A stretch of 64,000 bases of DNA, taken from assembly GCA_900155495.1 (NCBI GenBank), contig FTLJ01000560.1:1-64000 (forward strand). Reading direction: 5' to 3'. Positions 59,056-64,000 of this stretch are shown here, piece after piece; the first letter of the stretch is position 1; every line of letters begins with the position of its first letter. Both the position numbers and the translations under genes were made by a program. The notes below the pieces were generated by a model. It ran no database searches, was not told the DNA's origin, and saw only the letters and a list, made by a program, of their open reading frames with translations. This DNA comes from Porogramme epimiltina. Taxonomy: Eukaryota > Basidiomycota > Agaricomycetes > Polyporales > Polyporaceae.

Positions 59056-60417
59056 ATGTCCTTCTGGAACCGCAAGGAGAAGAACCTGATCCCGCCGGTG
59101 CAGCCCGCCCAGTCCGAGGAAGCCAAGCGCAGCGAGCTCTTCGGCGCGCGGGGCAACAGCACCTCCCCCCGCCCCCCGAGCAACTTCTCCCGCTCCTCGT
59201 CCGCCACGTACGTCGCCAGCCGCGACGGCGACCCGTACGCCTCCGCACCGCCCCCGCAGCAGAACAGCTACGGCGGCCCCGCCGGTGGCGACCGTTACGC
59301 CCGCCAGAACGCCGTCGGGGACGTGTACTCGCGCGGGCAGGCAAACATCGACCAGGACCGCAACGAGCTCTTCTCGGGGTACCGCCCGCCGCCGGGCGGC
59401 GGGTCCGGCCGCTTCTTCGACGACGGCCCCCGCGGGGGTGCAGGCGCGGGTATGGGCGGACGGCCGGGGAGGCGCGGGACGCCGCCGCCTGGCGAAGAGG
59501 GCGAGGAGGACGTGGAGGGGATCAAACAGGATTTGCGCTACATGAAGCAGGACTCGGTGAACTCGACGCGCAACGCGCTACGCCTCGCGCGCGAGGCGGA
59601 GGAGACGGCGCGCAACACGGTCAGCAAGCTCGGGTCGCAGTCTGGTGAGTCCGCTGTTTTCGTTCGTGCCTTGGGGAGGTGTCGCCCCCCTGCCCCTCCT
59701 CCGGCGGGCATCACGCAGCTGTGGGACGCTGTGCTGAGCGCGCGCCCTGCTTTCCTCGCATTCCAGAGAAGCTCGCGGACACGGAGCGCCACCTGGACGT
59801 GTCCAAGGGGCACTCGCTGCGCGCGGCGGACAAGACGGACGAGCTGAAGCAGCTCAACCGGTCCATCTTCCGGCCCGTGATCACGTTCAACAAGGACAAG
59901 AAGCGCGCGGCGCAGGAGGCGAAGATCCAGGAGCGGTACGAGGACGAGCGCGAGAACCGCGAGAAGGCGATGCGCGACATCCGCGACACGCAGGACCGCC
60001 TCGGGCGCGCGGCGACGTACGGCATGCGCGACGAGGACGACGGGGAGGGCATCGGCGGCCCCGGCGCGGGCGGGTCGGGGCGCTTCCGCACGGCGGCGCA
60101 GCTGCAGCAGCGCAAGGACCAGCGGAAGCGGTACCAGTTCGAGGCGGACGAGGAGGACGACGCGCTCGAGGACGAGCTGGATGACAACCTGGACGAGATC
60201 ATGGACGTCACGAAGCGCCTCAAGGCGCTCGGCTCGGCGATGAGCTCGGAGCTCGACAGCCAGAACGAGCGCATCACCCGCATCACCGACAAGACGGACG
60301 GCCTCGACGCGCACCTGTTCAAGAACACCCAGAGGGTGAGCGGATCTGTTGTGTGCATCGGGCCTGCTTTGCCAACTGTTTCGCGTTCTCTCTCCACAGC
60401 TCAACCGGATCAAGTAG
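59056..60417 (+). CDS. SEC9: SEC9/SNAP-25-like t-SNARE (two SNARE helices)
   Basis: A plasma-membrane Qbc-SNARE for exocytosis. Three exons (59056-59644, 59767-60335, 60400-60417) give 391 aa. A Pro/Gly-rich N-terminal region (MSFWNRKEKNLIPP) precedes the Qb helix EEDVEGIKQDLRYMKQDSVN to KADTERHLDVSKGHSLRAAD-type sequence (here EKLADTERHLDVSKGHSLRA). A linker with basic stretches follows (FNKDKKRAAQEAKIQERYED). The Qc helix runs LEDELDDNLDEIMDVTKRLK, LGSAMSSELDSQNERITRIT, with the zero-layer Gln in SELDSQNERI. There is no membrane helix, as in yeast Sec9. The last exon is only six codons including the stop (LNRIK). Confidence 0.9.
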
Positions 60418-60595
60418 AAGCGCTCCGCGAATTTGGACGGCATGGTCCTTCGAACGGATTGAACTCTCGCACCCTGGCATTGTTTGGACAATTTTTGACT
60501 ATTTGTAACAGTGAATGGCTACGGATACATGTGGGTATGGATACAGCTTTTGGTGGTGTCCAGCACCGTACAGACTCGGAATGGGAGATACCCCT

Positions 60596-62172
60596 CTACG
60601 AAAGCTCGGCAAAGCCGACAGCGTTCTTTTCGAATGAGAAGATAGAGTAGACGTTCCTCATGAAGCTGCAGACGGACGTTCGGGTCAGCACGCCGTCATA
60701 GCAAGGGACCGCGTCGCACAGGACATACCTATCACCGAGCAGCCAAGTGTTGGCACCGAGACCCAGGTTCTTGCCGGCGATGGCGCCGACGCACATATCG
60801 GTGTCTTCGATCGCGCCAAAGTTGAAGCTAGAGGGAAATTGAGGTCAGCCACTGTCTCCCGTGGCGACAGACGGCGTCCGCCGCACGCACCTCGCTGCAG
60901 AGAGCGCCCAGGAGCGGCCGCCCCAGGTGAACGCGACGTCGGCGGGCACGGCGTCGCACGGGAACTGGTAGAAGCCGTTGTCGGCGTCCCAGAGGGACGC
61001 GTCGGGCACGCGCGCGTACAGTTGCTCGACCGCTTCCGGAGGCCCGTAGACGATCGTGGTGCCCGAGTCGATGATCGTGCGGAAGTCAGATACGACCGTC
61101 TGCGAAGGGAGAATAGGGCATCAGCTGCTAGAACATTGTGCACGAAGGGGAGGGGTGCGCACCGTGTTCCCGACGGAGAGCGCGGCGCCGCCGAGCTGCC
61201 AGAAGCCGTTGCCGCCATCGACGGCGTGGAACTCGGGCTCGCCCGTATATAGCGCGGGGTTGGGCCCGCCGAGCGCGAGCTCGGAGCCGGCGCCCTCGGC
61301 GGACACGGCGAGCTTCATCGCGAACTCGGCGGCGCGCAGGGCGCCGGCCGCGGCGGCGGTCTGGACGAACGGCGGGCGGGCGAGCGCGGAGAGCGCGGGG
61401 TACGCGAGGCCGAGGATGCCGTCCTCGGCGCCGCCCGCGAAGGAGGGCGAGAGGGTGTCGACGGCGGCGAAGGCTTGTGCGGGCGCGGAGACGCCGCCGA
61501 CGGTGACGGTGTCTGCGAAGACGGGCCCGGCGACGCTCGAGCCGTCGCCGTAGCTGATCGCGAAGTGGCCCGGCTGCGGGCTGGAGGTGGTGGAGGCGGC
61601 GGGGTCGTATTTGGCTTTGGTGCTGCACGTCGTGCTGGTGCAGTTGACGGAGGGGACCCAGAGGTCTGCAGAGCCGGCTGGGGGGCGGGTGAGTCTGGGT
61701 GGGGGCTGAAGTAGCGGAAGAGATAATTACTGTCGAAGTCAACGAAGAACCTCTGGCTATTGGAGCCGATGGTGATGTTGCCACCCCAGTAGGTCGCGTC
61801 CTGTTCATCCTCGAGAGGCTCGGTGGCCTGGCGTTTTTGGTGTGTAGTGGGGAGGTTCATGATCGGCAAGATCTCGGCGCCGTCATTGAACGCGCCGCGT
61901 CCGACGTTGCCCTGCAGGTTGATGAGGTTGTTCCGGTGTTTGCTACGCACGTGGTTAGGAACGGCGGCGGAAACGTATGGAGTACATTAGACGTACTTGT
62001 GATCACGGGCGACTTGGAGCGCGGCCTTGCCGTGGTCGAATTTGCCGTGTTTCGTAAGGAGAGACGAGCGTGTGTGGAAAGGAATGCGATGGCCGACATC
62101 CTCTGGGACGGGGCTCGCAGAGCCCGAGAGAGCGAGGGAGAGCGCGGCGAAAACGGACAACTTGGAGAACAT
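60596..62172 (-). CDS. Secreted pepsin-like aspartic protease
   Basis: A family A1 endopeptidase, active at acid pH outside the cell. The signal peptide MFSKLSVFAALSLALSGSAS and a propeptide end at a dibasic site (THQKRQATEPLEDEQDATYW). The first catalytic Asp is in FFVDFDSGSADLWVPSVN (an intron splits DS|GS), the flap Tyr in ISYGDGSSVAGPVFADTV, and the second Asp in TIIDSGTTIVYGPPEAVE. WLLGDSFMRNVYSIFSFEKN and the end VGFAELS are reached after removing a 62-nt intron in the WLLGD region. The Ala-rich middle (ALSALARPPFVQTAAAAGAL) is unusual but common in GC-rich fungi. It faces the SEC9-like gene with only 178 bp between 3' ends. Confidence 0.92.
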
Positions 62173-62881
62173 GTTAGCGAAAGTGTGGTGGCCCGAGGAG
62201 GTGGTGGGTGGTGGGGGACTCTTGGGATTCTGCGTGCTTACCGGCGGGGATGGGGGGGTCTTTTATACCGTACGGCCTGCATTTCACTTTGAGGGAGTGC
62301 TCCCTTTACGCCCTATGTGCACACTGAGGGTCTACTACGTGCTCCTGGCGAGAGGGAGGAGGAGGGAGGAGGAGGGCCTTGGTTAAGATCGGGACCGAGA
62401 GAGAGACTGTGGCCCCTGGGCCACGCGAGAGGGAGCACATGGGTTAAATGGAGACAATCAGGCGTGTCGAGGAACAGGGATGCTCGCGCCGGAGAAGGGA
62501 GGGCGCTGATTGGGCAGGGCGGGGGCGGGTGAGCAGTGGCCCCTCCCGATCTCGCGGGCGTGGGCGTGTCGTCGCCCGCGTCGTCGGTGGTGGGCCTGTC
62601 CTGCCCAGTGCCCGCTGCCCGAGGCTGCCGCTTGCCGCCTTCCCGCCGCGGTGGCTGTGACCGCTCCTCGTCGCGGTGGCGCGCAGAATCACGTGACCGT
62701 CCCCAGGGAAGGGCGCGAGGAGGCGGATGTCATACTTATATCCGACCCCTCTCCCTAAACATTGCTCCCAACTGCCTCGTTCGTGCTCGATGCACGCCCT
62801 CCGTCCCTCCCGTTAACTCCCTGCCCCTCCTCCGCCCCTCTCTGCCACCACCCCGCCTCTCCCTCGCTCCTCTACCATCCC
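62173..62881. promoter_or_regulatory. Divergent promoter region of protease and TPR-MYND genes
   Basis: 0.7 kb with a strong TATA on the minus strand (62261-62267). No supported gene. Confidence 0.5.
62261..62267 (-). promoter_or_regulatory. TATA box of the aspartic protease gene
   Basis: The minus strand reads ggtataaaagacc about 90 bases upstream of the start codon. Confidence 0.65.
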
Positions 62882-63646
62882 ATGGAATCCCCCACCCTCA
62901 GCACCAGCGCCTTCCCGTCGGACTCGCCCAGGGTCCCCGCCCCCAACGACGCAGCCCTGGAGGAGGCCCTCGACCTCGGCACAAAGGCCCGCCAGCTCGA
63001 CGCCGTCGGCAGCTACTTCGAGGCCGAGCGCCTCCTCCACCAGGCCCTCGACCTCCTCGCCGGGCCCGCCACCCCCGACTCCAGCCCCGCCGTCGCCCGC
63101 CTCTCCAACGGCCTCGGCGAGACCTACCTCCACATGGGCCGCCTCGACGACGCCGAGCGCTGGTTCGCAAAGTCCCTCGACCTCGCCGCCACCGTCCGCG
63201 ACTTCGCCGACATCGCCGCCGCCCGCGAGAACGTCGCCCGTGTCCAGCGCGCCCGCCGCGAGCTCCTCAAGGCCAAGGCCCTCCGCATGCTCGGCGCCCC
63301 CGAAGACATGCGCTGCAGCAACTACAGCGTGCGTCCCGACACCCTATCTGAATTGTGTGCTGCACGCTGACCGCCGCGCTCCTGTGTACAGTGTGCTGGT
63401 GCCCTCCTGCGATCCCCAGACTTCTGCATCTGCGGAGGCTGCAAGGTCAGTCCCTGTCCCCGTTGCCTGCCGGGCGCACCCTGACACCGAAGCATATAGG
63501 GAGCGTTCTATTGCTCGGTGAACTGCCAAGTGCGTGGCTCCTGTCCGTAACGGTCGTGACGTTGGAATGCTGACCCTGAAACCCATCAGAGAGACGACTG
63601 GGAGCGCCACAAGAGGCAATGCCGCCGCCACGGCAGCCTCTCCTAG
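62882..63646 (+). CDS. TPR-like and MYND zinc-finger protein
   Basis: Four exons (62882-63328, 63392-63445, 63500-63529, 63590-63646) encode 195 aa. Two helical repeats of TPR type are visible (ALDLGTKARQLDAVGSYFEA, then RLSNGLGETYLHMGRLDDA and ERWFAKSLDLAATVRDF). A small MYND finger closes the protein: CSNYSCAGALLRSPDFCICG, then GCKGAFYCSVNCQRDDWERH and KRQCRRH, with Cys/His spacing C-x4-C...C-x-C-x2-C...C-x3-C...H-x3-C. The small exons 2-4 hold the whole finger and are invisible in any single frame. MYND domains bind proline-rich partners. Function here is unknown. Confidence 0.88.
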
Positions 63647-63904
63647 ACGCAAGCTCCCCCGTCTCCCCCCCTCTGCATATACCCTCTGCCCCCCTTAACC
63701 TATATTATATAATTATTAGTAGACCGTACAGTAGCTGCCACTCACGATTCTGGAACACCGCACGCACCGCACCGCCCCTGTCTCCTTGCAGCATTACCAT
63801 CCCATGTATCCTTTCCGTCCGCCAGGAGTGCACGCCGACCGCTGTAATAGAATCATAGCCCGCATGAATGCATATCCCATAACGTCTACTGTCCACATAG
63901 AGAG

Positions 63905-63949
63905 CCCCCCCCCCCCCCCCCCCAACCCTCCCCCCCCCCCCCCACCCCG

Positions 63950-63990
<41 letters not shown>

Positions 63991-64000
63991 CACCCCCCCC
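63905..64000. repeat. Poly-C tract at the window end, likely sequencing artefact
   Basis: About 96 bases with only a few A, G and T. This is poly-G on the other strand, which two-colour sequencers write for empty signal at read ends. It probably marks a contig edge. Confidence 0.75.

Noticed and set aside
59538..60491. 317-codon antisense frame to the SEC9-like gene
   Set aside because: Val/Leu/Arg-rich shadow of the coiled-coil exons.

Overview
The window is a piece of a nuclear genome from a filamentous basidiomycete, most likely a wood-decaying agaricomycete close to the Polyporales. The evidence is the dense gene packing, the many 49-75 nt GT-AG introns, the third-position G+C bias, a secreted class II haem peroxidase of lignin-decay type, secreted GH16 and PL8 carbohydrate enzymes, and several protein families that I know mainly from basidiomycetes. 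I rebuilt about 25 protein genes by joining exons by eye. The sum of exon lengths was a multiple of three in every gene where I set all junctions. No tRNA, rRNA, CRISPR array or prokaryotic feature was seen.

Layout: the window opens inside a bZIP-type regulator (1-1444, +), followed by 3.1 kb of very GC-rich DNA without a convincing gene. A minus-strand run follows: GPI2 of GPI-anchor synthesis (4579-5775), a tiny SVIP-like p97-binding protein (6433-6876) and a Cys-rich membrane protein (7223-8145). Its promoter is shared with ARP1 of dynactin (8396-10014, +). RPS24 (-), a large RasGEF with a Ras-like P-loop domain (-), a four-TM membrane protein (+) and an MFS transporter (+) come next. The peroxidase (20508-22222, -), RPL15 (+) and GH16 glycosidase (+) lead to a minus-strand SurE phosphatase and MYG1.

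A 908-bp foldback element (30642-31549) separates MYG1 from a trypsin-fold gene carrying a one-base frameshift. Then come a Ser/Thr-rich wall protein (-), a protein of unknown function (+), a CCCH zinc-finger protein (+), an SRA-YDG methyl-DNA reader (+), a thiolase (+) and amidase 1 (-). RPS3, a PL8 lyase, a SUR7/PalI-like protein (-), amidase 2 (+), MPP10, a Sec9-type SNARE, a secreted aspartic protease (-) and a TPR-MYND protein close the window. The final ~96 bases are almost pure C and look like a sequencing artefact.

Most genes are housekeeping: translation and ribosome assembly (RPS24, RPL15, RPS3, MPP10), secretion and surface biogenesis (GPI2, Sec9-like, wall protein) and the cytoskeleton (ARP1). 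Scattered among them are secreted enzymes for attacking plant or fungal polymers (peroxidase, GH16, PL8, aspartic protease). They are not clustered as an operon or a secondary-metabolite cluster. I found no clear previously undescribed multi-gene system. The best leads are single loci: the GTPase-RasGEF fusion, the foldback element, the frameshifted trypsin-fold protein and the dual-start MYG1.
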